The position numbers and the translations under genes were made by a program. The notes beneath the pieces are model-generated. The model had not been told where the DNA came from. It ran no database searches and was given only the letters and a program-made list of their open reading frames with translations. Below are positions 39,270 to 51,466 of a stretch of DNA of 64,000 bases, piece by piece. Source of the DNA: Terribacillus saccharophilus (GTDB lineage Bacteria; Bacillota; Bacilli; Bacillales; Amphibacillaceae); assembly GCA_900110015.1 (NCBI GenBank), contig FOCD01000001.1, positions 248,001 to 312,000 of the forward strand, given 5' to 3'. Position 1 is the first letter of the stretch, and every line of letters begins with the position of its first letter.

Positions 39270-39440
39270 TTGCGAGGCAGTGATACACAGCAGCATGTAT
39301 TCGCGGCAGCTCGGCTGGATGCTATCCGGCTAAGAAGTGAACCGGCTTCTCTTATCGACGATCCATTTGTACCGGACATAACAGGATCGCCAAACAGTAT
39401 AGAACGAAAAAAATTACAAGAACGGCTAAAACAATCTTGA
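39270..39440 (+). CDS. Hypothetical small protein, 56 residues
   Basis: I do not recognise this. TTG at 39270 is preceded by AAAGGTGTGATC, a near-complete anti-16S match, at suitable spacing. The product is soluble and charged (RGSDTQQHVFAAARLDAIRL, ERKKLQERLKQS). It has its own frame between the dtd terminator and the hisS promoter, whose -35 box contains its TGA. It could be a remnant of a longer gene; B. subtilis has other genes in this interval. Confidence 0.5.
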   Translation: MRGSDTQQHVFAAARLDAIRLRSEPASLIDDPFVPDITGSPNSIERKKLQERLKQS

Positions 39441-39466
39441 CAATCTTTCTTACAAACATGTACTAT
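39437..39466 (+). promoter_or_regulatory. Sigma-A promoter of the hisS-aspS T-box leader
   Basis: TTGACA at 39437-39442 and TACTAT at 39461-39466 with an 18-base spacer. The TGA stop of the upstream small ORF is part of the -35 box. Confidence 0.75.
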
Positions 39467-39471
39467 TATTA

Positions 39472-39728
39472 CAATCTAAAGAAACCGGAAATCCGATGAG
39501 GGAAAGAGTAAGTCGAAATCACTGTGAACAGAGATCAGGCGTCATTGGCTGTAAGCGCCTGGCACAGCTTCGAACTGAAAGACATTCCTTAGGATCACTG
39601 TCGAACAACGCAGTAGACAGTGACGTAGCAGGCGTTAACTGACCAAGGTGGGATACAGCTGTATCCAACTAGGGTGGCAACGCGGGAAAAACTCCCGTCC
39701 CTTGTGTTATAAGGGACGGGGGTTTTTT
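39472..39728 (+). ncRNA. T-box leader RNA of hisS-aspS
   Basis: The leader shows the T-box core AGGGTGGCAACGCGGG at 39671-39686, which pairs with the uncharged tRNA acceptor end, and then a terminator stem (39694-39703 with 39711-39720) followed by GGTTTTTT. Uncharged tRNA-His would favour antitermination. Two His codons lie in the stem I region, CAT at 39583 and CAC at 39596; I cannot tell which is the specifier. This explains the gene-free stretch 39441-39781. Confidence 0.9.
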
Positions 39729-39781
39729 GTCGTTATTTTTAGGAATCCGGGGATTGGGTCATTAGTCGAGGAGGGTATCAC

Positions 39782-41074
39782 ATGGAGATGAAAGCGCCAA
39801 GAGGTACACAGGATATCTTACCTGGTACATCAGAAAAGTGGCAGTATGCAGAGAAAGTACTGACAGATCTGGCAAGTAAATTCAACTACAAAGAAATCAG
39901 GGTGCCAATCTTTGAACACACAGAGTTGTTCCTTCGCGGAGTAGGGGAAACAACCGATATTGTGCAAAAAGAAATGTACACATTCAAGGACAAAGGTGAC
40001 CGCAGCTTGACGCTGAGACCTGAAGGAACGGCTTCAGTCGTTCGCGCATATGTACAAAACAAGCTTTATGGGTTGCCAGAGCAGCCAACGAAGCTGTTCT
40101 ATCACGGACCAATGTTCCGCTATGAGCGACCGCAGCAAGGACGTATGCGTCAATTCGTTCAATTCGGTGTTGAAGCATTGGGTAGTGAAGATCCGGCAAT
40201 CGATGCGGAAGTAATCAGCTTAGCGATGAGCGGTTATCAGCAGTTAGGCTTGAAATCATTGAAACTTTTTATCAATACACTTGGAGATAAAGAAAGTCGT
40301 GATGCACATCGAACAGCTCTGATCGAACACTTCACACCTGTCAAAGATGAGCTATGCAGTGACTGCCAAAATCGCCTGGAAAAGAACCCATTGCGCATAC
40401 TTGATTGTAAGAAAGACCGTGATCACCCTAAAGTGAAGAGCGCACCATCCATCCATGATTATCTAAATGACGAATCCAAAGCATACTTCGACGGTGTTAA
40501 AGCGAATCTGGATGCAATCGGTATTCCGTATGAAGTAGATCCGAATCTTGTCAGAGGCTTGGATTATTACAATCACACTGCATTTGAAATTATGAGTAAT
40601 GCAGAAGGTTTCGGTGCTCTTACGACTCTTACAGGCGGAGGACGTTATAACGGTCTTGTTGAAGAAATTGGCGGACCATCCACACCAGGTATCGGTTATG
40701 CACTTAGTATAGAGCGTCTATTATTTGCTTTAGAAGCAGAAGGTATCGAACTGCCTGTTCAAGCTGGAACAGATGTTTATGTGGTTGCGCTTGGTGACGA
40801 AGCAGTCCAAAAAGAAGCTGCAAAGCTGACATATCAGCTGCGCTTAGCTGGAGTAACAGCAGATAAGGATTACCTTGGCAAGAAAATGAAGGGGCAATTC
40901 AAGGCTGCTGATCGCCAACAAGCCAAGTTCGTTGTTGTGCTCGGTGAAGATGAGCTGGAAAAAGGCGTTATCTCTCTACGTAATATGCAGGATGGACAGC
41001 AGAACGAAGTAGCAATCAAAGAAGCTGTGGATACAATCAAACAACAGCTGGATGGAGGAAAAGCGGATGAGTGA
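39782..41074 (+). CDS. hisS: Histidyl-tRNA synthetase
   Basis: Class II synthetase of 430 residues. Motif 2 in [20 protein letters not shown], the histidine motif [14 protein letters not shown], motif 3 in [12 protein letters not shown], and a C-terminal anticodon-binding domain. Preceded by a T-box and co-transcribed with aspS, which its stop overlaps. Confidence 0.98.
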   Translation: MEMKAPRGTQDILPGTSEKWQYAEKVLTDLASKFNYKEIRVPIFEHTELFLRGVGETTDIVQKEMYTFKDKGDRSLTLRPEGTASVVRAYVQNKLYGLPEQPTKLFYHGPMFRYERPQQGRMRQFVQFGVEALGSEDPAIDAEVISLAMSGYQQLGLKSLKLFINTLGDKESRDAHRTALIEHFTPVKDELCSDCQNRLEKNPLRILDCKKDRDHPKVKSAPSIHDYLNDESKAYFDGVKANLDAIGIPYEVDPNLVRGLDYYNHTAFEIMSNAEGFGALTTLTGGGRYNGLVEEIGGPSTPGIGYALSIERLLFALEAEGIELPVQAGTDVYVVALGDEAVQKEAAKLTYQLRLAGVTADKDYLGKKMKGQFKAADRQQAKFVVVLGEDELEKGVISLRNMQDGQQNEVAIKEAVDTIKQQLDGGKADE

Positions 41075-42851
41075 AAGACAAAAGGCAGGACTGCTGCGAA
41101 CGAGCCATGCAGACCAGACAGTAACAATTAAAGGATGGGTACAGAAACGACGTGATTTAGGCGGATTGATTTTTGCTGATATTCGTGATCGTTCAGGGAT
41201 CGTTCAAGTCGTTTTTAATCCTGATGTATCCAAAGAAGCATTAGAAACTGCTGAGCAAATCCGCTCTGAATTCGTTGTGAGTGTTACTGGTAAAGTTGTG
41301 GAGCGCGAAGATGCTACTAAAAATCAAAACATGGCAACTGGTGAAATAGAAGTTGTTGCAGAAGAAATCAGTATCTTGAACAAAGCGAAAAGTCCAGCAT
41401 TCCAAATTGAGGATAATATAGATGCATCCGAAGATGTTCGCTTAAAATACCGCTATCTTGACTTGCGAAGAAAACCGCTGCAGGAGACATTCCGTCTTCG
41501 CCATCAAGCAACGCAAGCAATCCGCAACTTCTTGAACGAAGAAGAATTTTACGAGATGGAAACGCCGATGCTGACGAAAAGCACACCAGAAGGAGCGCGC
41601 GACTATCTTGTACCAAGCCGTGTGCACCCAGGTGAGTTTTACGCGCTTCCGCAATCTCCGCAGCTTTTCAAACAGCTGCTCATGATCTCAGGCTTCGAGA
41701 AGTATTACCAGATTGCTCGTTGTTTCCGTGATGAAGATTTACGTGCTGACCGTCAGCCAGAGTTCACTCAAATCGATATCGAGACTTCGTTCATGTCCAC
41801 AGAAGATATCATCGGCATGACAGAACGCATGATGAAGCGTGTTATGAAAGAAGTGAAGGACGTTGAAGTTCAAGTACCATTCCCGCGTCTGCCTTATGCA
41901 GAAGCAATGGAACGGTTTGGTTCTGATAAGCCGGATACACGTTTTGGACTTGAATTGGTAGATGTAAGAGAAGCAGTAAAATCTGCTGACTTCAAAGTAT
42001 TCCAAGATGCAATCCAGAATGGTGGACGCGTTAGCGCAATTAATGTCAAAGGACAGGCGGCTAACTTCTCTCGTAAGGATATCGATGCATTGACTGATTT
42101 TGTTAAGATATACGGTGCAAAAGGACTTGCATGGGTCAAAGCAGAAGAAGATGGTAGTTTGAAAGGACCAATTGCGAAATTCCTTGATGAAACAGTCCAG
42201 AGCGAACTGAAAGAAGTTCTTTCTGCAGAAGCTGGTGACTTGCTAGTGTTTGTGGCAGATAAGACGAAAGTGGTCTTTGATAGCTTAGGAGCATTACGAA
42301 ATAAGCTTGGCCGTGAGCTTGGTCTTATCGATGAAACCAAATTCAATTTCCTTTGGGTAACAGATTGGCCATTATTCGAATACGACGAAGAAGAAGGCCG
42401 CTATTATGCAGCGCATCATCCATTCACGATGCCGGCGGCAGCAGATATCGACAAACTGGAAACAGATCCTTCCTCTGTAAAAGCTGAAGCGTATGATATT
42501 GTTCTCAATGGCTATGAGCTAGGAGGCGGTTCGCAGCGTATCTACCAAATGGATCTGCAAAACCGGATGTTCGAAGTTCTGGGCTTCACGAAAGAAGAAG
42601 CACAGGAGCAATTTGGCTTCCTATTGGATGCATTGGAATCAGGAGCTCCTCCGCACGGCGGAATTGCACTTGGTTACGACCGTTTCATCATGCTATTGTC
42701 TAATAGCACTAACCTTCGGGATACAATTCTGTTCCCTAAAACAGCATCTGCGACAGATCCATTGACAGATGCTCCAGATCCAGTAAGCAAAAAGCAGCTG
42801 GATGAGCTGTATTTAGATATTCAGAAAAAATCAGCAGGGCAGGAAGCATAA
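41067..42851 (+). CDS. aspS: Aspartyl-tRNA synthetase
   Basis: Bacterial-type class II enzyme: N-terminal OB anticodon domain ([20 protein letters not shown]), catalytic domain with [20 protein letters not shown], the bacterial GAD insertion domain at about 290-400, and motif 3 in [13 protein letters not shown]. Starts at ATG 41067, overlapping the hisS stop by eight bases, with GGAGGAAAAG upstream. 594 residues. Confidence 0.97.
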   Translation: MSERQKAGLLRTSHADQTVTIKGWVQKRRDLGGLIFADIRDRSGIVQVVFNPDVSKEALETAEQIRSEFVVSVTGKVVEREDATKNQNMATGEIEVVAEEISILNKAKSPAFQIEDNIDASEDVRLKYRYLDLRRKPLQETFRLRHQATQAIRNFLNEEEFYEMETPMLTKSTPEGARDYLVPSRVHPGEFYALPQSPQLFKQLLMISGFEKYYQIARCFRDEDLRADRQPEFTQIDIETSFMSTEDIIGMTERMMKRVMKEVKDVEVQVPFPRLPYAEAMERFGSDKPDTRFGLELVDVREAVKSADFKVFQDAIQNGGRVSAINVKGQAANFSRKDIDALTDFVKIYGAKGLAWVKAEEDGSLKGPIAKFLDETVQSELKEVLSAEAGDLLVFVADKTKVVFDSLGALRNKLGRELGLIDETKFNFLWVTDWPLFEYDEEEGRYYAAHHPFTMPAAADIDKLETDPSSVKAEAYDIVLNGYELGGGSQRIYQMDLQNRMFEVLGFTKEEAQEQFGFLLDALESGAPPHGGIALGYDRFIMLLSNSTNLRDTILFPKTASATDPLTDAPDPVSKKQLDELYLDIQKKSAGQEA

Positions 42852-42884
42852 TAAACAGAGTTACCAGTTGAAAACTCTGTTTAT
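42851..42884 (+). terminator. Hairpin after aspS
   Basis: ATAAACAGAGTT pairs perfectly with AACTCTGTTTAT (12 bp). The U-tract is short. The 6S RNA promoter's -35 lies inside the hairpin loop. Confidence 0.65.
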
Positions 42885-42896
42885 CCATGCTAATAT
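42868..42896 (+). promoter_or_regulatory. Promoter of 6S RNA
   Basis: TTGAAA at 42868-42873 and TAATAT at 42891-42896, 17 bases apart. Confidence 0.65.
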
Positions 42897-42911
42897 AGTT
42901 CCATAAACAAA

Positions 42912-43094
42912 TAGCAATCCTGATGTGTACGTTCTTCATATGTTTTGACCGATTACAGTGAAGTACGGGAGCCCGATAGTCTTCACGCGGCATGCAAGCC
43001 TCCATGGAGTGGACGCATAAAGTGTGAATCAGGGCACCCACCTGCGGAGAGCGGGTTCAAAACTTCAATAGGACGGCACGATCGGGATTGCTAT
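42912..43094 (+). ncRNA. ssrS: 6S RNA (SsrS/BsrA type)
   Basis: Regulator that mimics an open promoter and sequesters sigma-A RNA polymerase. The ends pair as a 13-bp closing stem (TAGCAATCCTGAT at 42913-42925 with ATCGGGATTGCTA at 43081-43093), enclosing about 155 bases that fold into a long irregular rod. CAATCCTGATGTG at the 5' end is characteristic of Firmicutes 6S RNA, and the location after aspS near rarA is that of B. subtilis bsrA. The exact processed ends are estimated. Confidence 0.85.
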
Positions 43095-43112
43095 TTTTCC
43101 GTTAAAATGAAC

Positions 43113-43150
43113 AAAGCAGCACACACCCTACTGGGCATGTGCTGCTTTTT
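43113..43150. terminator. Bidirectional terminator between 6S RNA and the RsfA-like gene
   Basis: AAAGCAGCACA (43113-43123) pairs with TGTGCTGCTTT (43138-43148) with inner CCC/GGG, followed by T-rich sequence. Confidence 0.9.
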
Positions 43151-43889
43151 ATTTTGCGACTTGTTCCAAGTTGCCGTTTTTGTCCATTCGGAAAGCAGGG
43201 GGTGCAAAGGCATCCTGGTCGTCGAAAATAACCATCTTCCTAGCACGATCCATGATTTGGATGAGCACTTGATAATCAGCTTTCATCGTTTTAAGCTGAT
43301 TTTTTAAGCTCTCGCATTCTTCTGTAAGCTGTTCGTTTACATGGCGAAGGTTATGGTTCTCAGCTTCTAGCTGATGAATGGTATGTCGGCTCGTTTCACT
43401 AGTTTGATAACCTTGCTCCAATGATTGCAAGTAGCCAATTACTTGAGATAGGTTCAGATCTTCAGCTTGCGTGCTGCTATCGGTCTGTGTTTCAGTATGT
43501 TCACCAACAATGAATGTCTCTTGTGCAATTTCTGCTTCGAAACGGGCTGTTTCTTCATCCATTGTTATCGGGAAAGCTTGCTGTGTTTCCGTCACGGACA
43601 TCACTGGTACTGGCTGATGAACGGGTGCAGCAGCTGGTTTCTGTGCTCTTTGTTCTGCGCGTTTTTTCTCCTTGCGCTGTCGTTTGGCAATTGCAACGGC
43701 TTGTTCGTAACGGTTGCGGATTTCAGCGTTCCAGCGGAAGCCGCAAGCTGCTGAGGTGCGATTTAGTTTGTCGCCGACTTCATCGAAGGCTCTCAGCTGA
43801 GTGCTTCCTTCCCGAATATGCCGAAGCACGGTTTCGGCCAGCAATAAGTCGTCTTCATGACTCCACGCATCTTGTCTTACTTTAACCAT
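43149..43889 (-). CDS. RsfA/YlbO-family regulator with Myb-like domain
   Basis: About 246 residues. The N-terminal SANT/Myb-type DNA-binding domain (VRQDAWSHEDDLLLAETVLRH, FDEVGDKLNRTSAACGFRWN) is that of the prespore regulator RsfA. A basic linker, a Pro/Gln-rich stretch and a C-terminal coiled coil (about 165-225) follow. RsfA tunes sigma-F-dependent transcription in B. subtilis; whether this paralogue does so is inference. Start ATG 43889 with GGAGTG upstream. Convergent with 6S RNA. Confidence 0.83.
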   Translation of the reverse strand: MVKVRQDAWSHEDDLLLAETVLRHIREGSTQLRAFDEVGDKLNRTSAACGFRWNAEIRNRYEQAVAIAKRQRKEKKRAEQRAQKPAAAPVHQPVPVMSVTETQQAFPITMDEETARFEAEIAQETFIVGEHTETQTDSSTQAEDLNLSQVIGYLQSLEQGYQTSETSRHTIHQLEAENHNLRHVNEQLTEECESLKNQLKTMKADYQVLIQIMDRARKMVIFDDQDAFAPPAFRMDKNGNLEQVAK

Positions 43890-43994
43890 ATGGGCTAACA
43901 CTCCATTTCTTATCTGTTAATCTACAAACATAGAAAGTAATAAAAACTGTTAGCCCCATTGTTACCGCAGACTCCTACTTGTATACCTATAACC

Positions 43995-45263
43995 TTATTT
44001 TCTTTTTGTCACGCGTTCATAGACTTGCTTAAGAGCTTGTTCAAACTTGCCAGTGTCTACTGGTTCATAATATCGTCTGTTCTTAAGCAGGTCGGGTAGG
44101 TATTGCTGCTCCACCCAAGCGCCTGGATAATCATGTGGATATTGATAGTTTACGCCGCGGCCTAAATGCTTAGCTCCTTGATAATGGGCGTCCTTTAGAT
44201 GAGCAGGCACTTCGCCGACTTTGCCTGAGCGGATATCCGATAGAGCAGCATTAATGCCTTTATAAGCACTGTTTGATTTAGGAGATAAACAGAGTTCTAC
44301 AATGGCGTTAGCCAAAGGAATTCGTGCTTCAGGGAAACCTACGCGCTCAGCTGCTTCTACTGCTGCTAAAGCTCGAGGTCCGGCTTGCGGATTGGCTAGC
44401 CCAATGTCTTCGTAGGCACACACAATCATCCGGCGCCCGATGCTGTCGAGATCGCCTGCTTCGATTAAACGAGCTAAATAATGTAAAGCTGCATTTACGT
44501 CGCTGCCGCGTATTGATTTCTGGAAAGCACTCAATACATCATAATGGGCGTCGCCGTCTTTATCATGAGAAAAGCTTTTTTTCTGCATACAAGCTTCTGC
44601 TACTTCTAAATCAATTTTGACAGTTCCATCTTGTGCTGGGGTAGAGTATGCAGCAAGCTCCAGGCCGTTCAATGCTGCCCGCAAGTCGCCGCCAGATGCA
44701 CTTGCAAAATGCTCTAATGCTTCTTTCGTTATGTTCAGCTGCATTGCGCCCAGTCCTTGGTCAGGGTCATCTACTGCTCGCTGAAGTGCTTCTTTTACAT
44801 CCGCCGGTTCCAGGCTATTCAATTCGAACAGATGACTTCGGCTCCGGATTGCCGGATTTATAGAATGATAGGGATTGCTTGTTGTGCAACCGATCAAAGT
44901 TATCAAATTGCTCTCAACATGGGGAAGAAGGAAATCCTGCTTCGCTTTATCAAGACGATGGACTTCATCTAGTATAAGAACGAGCTGACCGCTCATCTTT
45001 GCTTCTTCTACCGCAATCTCCATATCCTTTTTCTTATCCACTACCGCATTCAGTAGTTTGTATCGAATTTGAACACTGGAAGCAAGCGCGATGGCCATCG
45101 ACGTTTTCCCTGTGCCCGGCGGTCCGTAAAGAATCATTGAACTTAATCGGTCTGCCTCCACCATCCGCCGGATCATTTTACCTTCTCCGACGAGATGTTT
45201 TTGGCCGATAATCTGGCTGATGTCCTTCGGCCGCATGCGGTATGCTAATGGTTGTCTGGCCAT
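43995..45263 (-). CDS. rarA: Replication-associated recombination ATPase RarA (MgsA)
   Basis: AAA+ ATPase of the clamp-loader-like RarA/WRNIP1/Mgs1 family acting at stalled forks. Walker [10 protein letters not shown] near residue 45, Walker B ILDEVHRL near 97, sensor GCTTSNPY near 128, and the C-terminal tetramerisation domain with [20 protein letters not shown] and [16 protein letters not shown]. 422 residues, complete. It is divergent from cymR. Confidence 0.96.
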   Translation of the reverse strand: MARQPLAYRMRPKDISQIIGQKHLVGEGKMIRRMVEADRLSSMILYGPPGTGKTSMAIALASSVQIRYKLLNAVVDKKKDMEIAVEEAKMSGQLVLILDEVHRLDKAKQDFLLPHVESNLITLIGCTTSNPYHSINPAIRSRSHLFELNSLEPADVKEALQRAVDDPDQGLGAMQLNITKEALEHFASASGGDLRAALNGLELAAYSTPAQDGTVKIDLEVAEACMQKKSFSHDKDGDAHYDVLSAFQKSIRGSDVNAALHYLARLIEAGDLDSIGRRMIVCAYEDIGLANPQAGPRALAAVEAAERVGFPEARIPLANAIVELCLSPKSNSAYKGINAALSDIRSGKVGEVPAHLKDAHYQGAKHLGRGVNYQYPHDYPGAWVEQQYLPDLLKNRRYYEPVDTGKFEQALKQVYERVTKRK

Positions 45264-45339
45264 TTTTATTCCTCCATCCTGTTTCTGCTTGTCTTAGCGT
45301 ATCCAGCGACCGGAGAAAATGCAAGCCACTTGCTATCCA

Positions 45340-45363
45340 TGGTATAATATTTTCTGGTATAAT
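45340..45363 (+). promoter_or_regulatory. Two consecutive extended -10 elements upstream of cymR
   Basis: TGGTATAAT occurs twice, at 45340-45348 and 45355-45363 (the second reads CTGGTATAAT). No consensus -35 is obvious. They suggest alternative starts or a duplicated promoter. Confidence 0.55.
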
Positions 45364-45421
45364 AATCGTTATTGTTTTGGAAACCGAACATTACTGAGGC
45401 AGTTATGAGGAGTTTTATGAG

Positions 45422-45841
45422 ATGAAAATATCGACTAAAGGACGATATGGATTGACTATCATGATCGCATTAGGAAAGCATTATGGAGAAGGACCAGTCT
45501 CCTTGAAGACTATTGCGACTGAAAATAAATTGTCCGAGCATTATTTGGAGCAGCTCGCTGCACCGCTTAGAAATGCCAGTCTGGTTAAAAGCATACGGGG
45601 CGCTAAGGGAGGCTATATGCTCGCTTCACCGCCATCAGAGATCACTGCTGGCGATATAATCCGTACGCTTGAAGGCCCGATTACACCTGTAGAGGGGATC
45701 GAAGAGGAGGAGCCGGCGAAGCAGCAGCTTTGGCTGCGCATCCGTGATGCCGTCAGAGACGTATTGGATACAACAACTTTAGAGGATCTTTGCACTCATG
45801 GAGATGATGAGAGCACAGATCCGTATATGTTCTATATTTAA
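45422..45841 (+). CDS. cymR: Rrf2-family master regulator of cysteine metabolism CymR
   Basis: Represses cysteine synthesis and sulfur uptake genes, in complex with cysteine synthase CysK in B. subtilis. 139 residues: winged HTH starting MKISTKGRYGLTIMIALGKH and the dimerisation helix. No Cys cluster for an iron-sulfur centre of the IscR type is present. It is followed after 15 bases by a cysteine desulfurase and then mnmA, so sulfur regulation, mobilisation and use are together. Confidence 0.93.
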   Translation: MKISTKGRYGLTIMIALGKHYGEGPVSLKTIATENKLSEHYLEQLAAPLRNASLVKSIRGAKGGYMLASPPSEITAGDIIRTLEGPITPVEGIEEEEPAKQQLWLRIRDAVRDVLDTTTLEDLCTHGDDESTDPYMFYI

Positions 45842-45856
45842 TGGAGGCAAGCAGTT

Positions 45857-48123
<2,267 letters not shown>

Positions 48124-48127
48124 AACA

Positions 48128-48157
48128 GAAACCCTTGTCTTATGGCAAGGGTTTCCC
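48128..48157 (+). terminator. Hairpin after mnmA
   Basis: GAAACCCTTG pairs with CAAGGGTTTC; no U-tract, so read-through is likely. Confidence 0.5.
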
Positions 48158-48177
48158 TTACATAGAGGAGTGAAACA

Positions 48178-48852
48178 ATGGATCATATTAAATCAGGAAT
48201 AGAAGCTTTGCAAAAGCAGGATCTCGAGGGTGCGGCCAAGCATTTTAATTTAGCTATCGAAGAAAACCCAAACGATCCAGTTGGATATGTCAATTTCGGT
48301 AATCTGCTAATGCGGATGAATGAATTGGAGAAAGCGGAGCGTTTTTTTCAGCGTGCCATTGAGCTAGATAATAAGGCAGCGACAGCATATTACGGTCTTG
48401 GTAGTATGTATTACACTGGAGAAATGTATGAAAAAGCGATTCAGCAGCTGATGGAAGCAGTGAGACTGGGCTTGGATGAAGGAGACGTTCATTATCTGCT
48501 TGGTATGTCCTTACAGCAAACTGGACAAGAAAAGCTTGCTCTTCCTTATTTGCAGCGTGCTGCGGAACTTGAAGACCGCGATGCGGCTATCGTTTTTCAA
48601 TACGGGTTGGCACTAGCAAACGCAGGAGAAGTTGATACAGCTCAAAAGGTGCTGCTTGACCTATTGGAATGGAGTCCAAAGCACAGCGATGCCCTTTATA
48701 ATGTAGGTGTTGCCTATCTGTACCAGCAGCAGTTTGAAAAAGCGCTTGCTTATATGGATAAAGCGCTCGAAGCACAGCCAGATCATGAAATGGCTATGCA
48801 TGGAAAGGCGCAAATAGAATTAATTATGGAGCAAATCGAGAACGAAGAGTAA
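48178..48852 (+). CDS. yrrB: Tetratricopeptide repeat protein (YrrB-like)
   Basis: 224 residues composed of about six TPR units (for example NPNDPVGYVNFGNLLMRMNE and KAATAYYGLGSMYYTGEMYE). A protein-protein interaction scaffold with no other domain. YrrB sits between mnmA and recD2 in B. subtilis and has been proposed to help tRNA thiolation or RecD2, but the partner is unproven. Confidence 0.88.
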   Translation: MDHIKSGIEALQKQDLEGAAKHFNLAIEENPNDPVGYVNFGNLLMRMNELEKAERFFQRAIELDNKAATAYYGLGSMYYTGEMYEKAIQQLMEAVRLGLDEGDVHYLLGMSLQQTGQEKLALPYLQRAAELEDRDAAIVFQYGLALANAGEVDTAQKVLLDLLEWSPKHSDALYNVGVAYLYQQQFEKALAYMDKALEAQPDHEMAMHGKAQIELIMEQIENEE

Positions 48853-48865
48853 GGAGCACAGGCGT

Positions 48866-51202
48866 ATGGAATATGGGGAGACTGCCGAAAGCCCAAAAGG
48901 CTTTGTGAAAGGTGAATTATTGCATACGATTTTCCGGAAAGAAGAAGAACAGTTTTCCATTGTCCGGATCAAGGTACTGGAAACCAATGAGACGATTGAA
49001 GAAAAGGATATCGTCATCAAAGGATATATCGGGGAACTGGACCAAGGCGAGCCTTATCTGTTTTATGGTTCGATGGTCAATCATAAACGATTCGGTAAAC
49101 AGTATGAGGTAACAGAATACAAGCGGTATGTACCAGAAACAAAGGATGGGCTTATTCAGTATCTTTCCAGTGATCTATTCTATGGTATCGGAAAACGGAT
49201 TGCGGAAAGAATTGTAGCGAAGCTCGGGGAGAATGCGATAGCAGATGTTCTATCGAATGCGGATTTGCTGGATGGTATTCAAGGGCTGAACGATGAGAAA
49301 AAAGAACGGTTCCTCCACGACCTTCGTACGCATCAGGGCTTTGACCACGTGATGGTCCATTTGTCTAAGTACGGTATTGGGCTGAAGCTCGCACAAAAAA
49401 TCTATAAGGTGTATCGCGATGAAGCAATCCAAGTACTGGAGAAGGATCCGTATCAATATGTATTTGATATTGAAGGATTCGGTTTCCATCGGGCGGATGA
49501 AGCGGCCCGTAAGAATAACTTAGAAATGGACCATAACAGCCGACTGCAGGCTGCTTGCTTGATGGTGCTGCAAGACAGCATGCAAGCAGGGCATGTTTAT
49601 TTGCCGAATGAAGAAGTGCTGAAACAAGCATCAGTTCTATTGCGCAGTGCACAATTCGGTATCGGAGCAGAACAGATTGAAGAACAGCTTGGTGTGCTGC
49701 ATGCTCAGAAAAAGGTTGTTAAACAGGAAGATCGGGTTTACCATCCTATGCTTTACTTTGCAGAGACTGGTTTTTGTAGCCATATGCAGCGGTTAACTGA
49801 AAAAGAAACCGAGACAGAAATTATCCAGGCAGAGCTTCTGAAGATAATTGGCAAGCTTGAGGAAGCGGAGACGATCAGCTACGGAAAAGAACAATTCGAA
49901 GCAATTGAGCAGGCATTGCAATCAAAGGTGATGATCTTGACCGGGGGACCGGGTACTGGTAAAACGACGGTTATCAAAGGATTCATCAAAGCCTATGCCG
50001 AACTGCACGAACTGTCTCTCGATCCGAAGGACTATAAAGATAAAGATGAGAGTTATCCATTCGTCCTGACTGCTCCAACCGGAAGGGCAGCTAAGCGTAT
50101 GAATGAATCAACGAATATTCCAGCCAGCACAATCCACCGTTTGTTAGGGTGGGATGGTAACGACTCATTCGAACGGGATGAAGATAATCCGCTAGCTGGA
50201 AGGCTGCTAATCGTCGATGAATTTTCAATGGTCGATATTTGGCTCGCAAACCGCTTGTTCAAAGCCATTCCAGATGATATGCAAGTGTTGCTTGTTGGTG
50301 ATGAAGATCAATTGCCTTCGGTCGGTCCCGGTCAGGTGCTATCCGATTTACTTCGTTCAGAGGCGGTCCCGCGTGTGATGCTGAAAGATGTGTATCGACA
50401 GAAAGAAGGATCGAAAATCATCACGATTGCTCATGCTATTAAGAATGGGACACTATCACAGGACGAACTGGAGAAGGACAAGGATTTCAACTTCATTCCT
50501 TGCCGGGAGCATCAAGTTGTCGACGTGATCACTCAGATTGTTGGCCGGGCCGTCGAAAAAGGCTGGGATTTGCGCGATGTGCAGTTACTGGCTCCGATGT
50601 ATCGCTCACAAGCTGGTATTCATGAATTGAATAAGCAGCTCCAGCAGTTGGTTAATCCGAAGGACAAGCAGAAGCGAGAAATGGCTGCAAAAGATGTTAT
50701 CTTCCGTAAGGGTGACAAAGTCATTCAGCTTGTCAATGATCCAGAGGAAGGCGTCTTCAATGGAGACATCGGCGAAGTAGTCGCTTTGTTTCGGGAAGAA
50801 GAAAATATCGAGCAGAAGGAGCAGCTTGTCGTTGCCTTTGAGGAAAAAGAAGTTGTCTATGAAAGCAAGGACTTATCGAATTTGATGCATGCGTATTGTA
50901 TATCAATCCATAAATCACAGGGCAGTGAATTTCCAATCGTTATTTTGCCTGTTGTGCCAGGTTATCGCAGAATGCTTCGTAAAAATCTGCTTTATACCGG
51001 GATTACGAGAGCACAGCGTTCCTTGATTCTTGTCGGAGAAAAACAGGCGTTTCTTCAAGGAATTCAAACGGAAGACACAAACCAACGCTATACTTCTCTT
51101 GTGGAGCATCTTGGTTTCCATGAACAGGGAGATGACATCGATCGGATGCTGCGCGAAGCAGAGGAAGAACAGGAAGATATCTCTCCATACGATTTCATGT
51201 AG
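48866..51202 (+). CDS. recD2: ATP-dependent RecD2-type helicase
   Basis: Superfamily 1B 5'-3' helicase acting without RecBC in genome maintenance. N-terminal OB and helix-hairpin-helix region (about 1-320), Walker A GGPGTGKTT near residue 358, Walker B VDEFSMVD near 449, QLPSVGPGQ, and motif VI region LLYTGITRAQRSLILVG. 778 residues, complete. Confidence 0.96.
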   Translation: MEYGETAESPKGFVKGELLHTIFRKEEEQFSIVRIKVLETNETIEEKDIVIKGYIGELDQGEPYLFYGSMVNHKRFGKQYEVTEYKRYVPETKDGLIQYLSSDLFYGIGKRIAERIVAKLGENAIADVLSNADLLDGIQGLNDEKKERFLHDLRTHQGFDHVMVHLSKYGIGLKLAQKIYKVYRDEAIQVLEKDPYQYVFDIEGFGFHRADEAARKNNLEMDHNSRLQAACLMVLQDSMQAGHVYLPNEEVLKQASVLLRSAQFGIGAEQIEEQLGVLHAQKKVVKQEDRVYHPMLYFAETGFCSHMQRLTEKETETEIIQAELLKIIGKLEEAETISYGKEQFEAIEQALQSKVMILTGGPGTGKTTVIKGFIKAYAELHELSLDPKDYKDKDESYPFVLTAPTGRAAKRMNESTNIPASTIHRLLGWDGNDSFERDEDNPLAGRLLIVDEFSMVDIWLANRLFKAIPDDMQVLLVGDEDQLPSVGPGQVLSDLLRSEAVPRVMLKDVYRQKEGSKIITIAHAIKNGTLSQDELEKDKDFNFIPCREHQVVDVITQIVGRAVEKGWDLRDVQLLAPMYRSQAGIHELNKQLQQLVNPKDKQKREMAAKDVIFRKGDKVIQLVNDPEEGVFNGDIGEVVALFREEENIEQKEQLVVAFEEKEVVYESKDLSNLMHAYCISIHKSQGSEFPIVILPVVPGYRRMLRKNLLYTGITRAQRSLILVGEKQAFLQGIQTEDTNQRYTSLVEHLGFHEQGDDIDRMLREAEEEQEDISPYDFM

Positions 51203-51261
51203 TATATGCGAGGAAATAATTGGACATTCTAACATGTAAAAAGGATTTGGAGTGATCCAAC

Positions 51262-51462
51262 ATGTTGAAATGTCCGAACTGCAACAGCAAGGATATCGGA
51301 AAAATAGGGCCTGAACAGTATTATTGCTGGGGCTGTTTTATCGAACTATCTTATAAAGATGAGATGCTCTCCCTGCATCAAGTAGAGGAAGATGGTTCGT
51401 TGAGTTCCCTTGATGATTTGTTCACTGATGAAGAACGGAAATGCGACGGCGCATCATTCTAG
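51262..51462 (+). CDS. Small zinc-ribbon protein, 66 residues
   Basis: Two Cys pairs, CPNC (residues 4-7) and CWGC (22-25), form a probable zinc ribbon followed by an acidic tail. ATG 51262 has TTGGAGTG upstream. Function unknown; similar small proteins occur at this site in other Bacillaceae. Its end overlaps possible starts of the next gene. Confidence 0.72.
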   Translation: MLKCPNCNSKDIGKIGPEQYYCWGCFIELSYKDEMLSLHQVEEDGSLSSLDDLFTDEERKCDGASF

Positions 51463-51466
51463 TATT

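Noticed and set aside
43467-43885. Two overlapping plus-strand frames opposite the RsfA-like gene
   Set aside because: They mirror the Gln/Ala-rich linker of the minus-strand gene and have no ribosome site or family.
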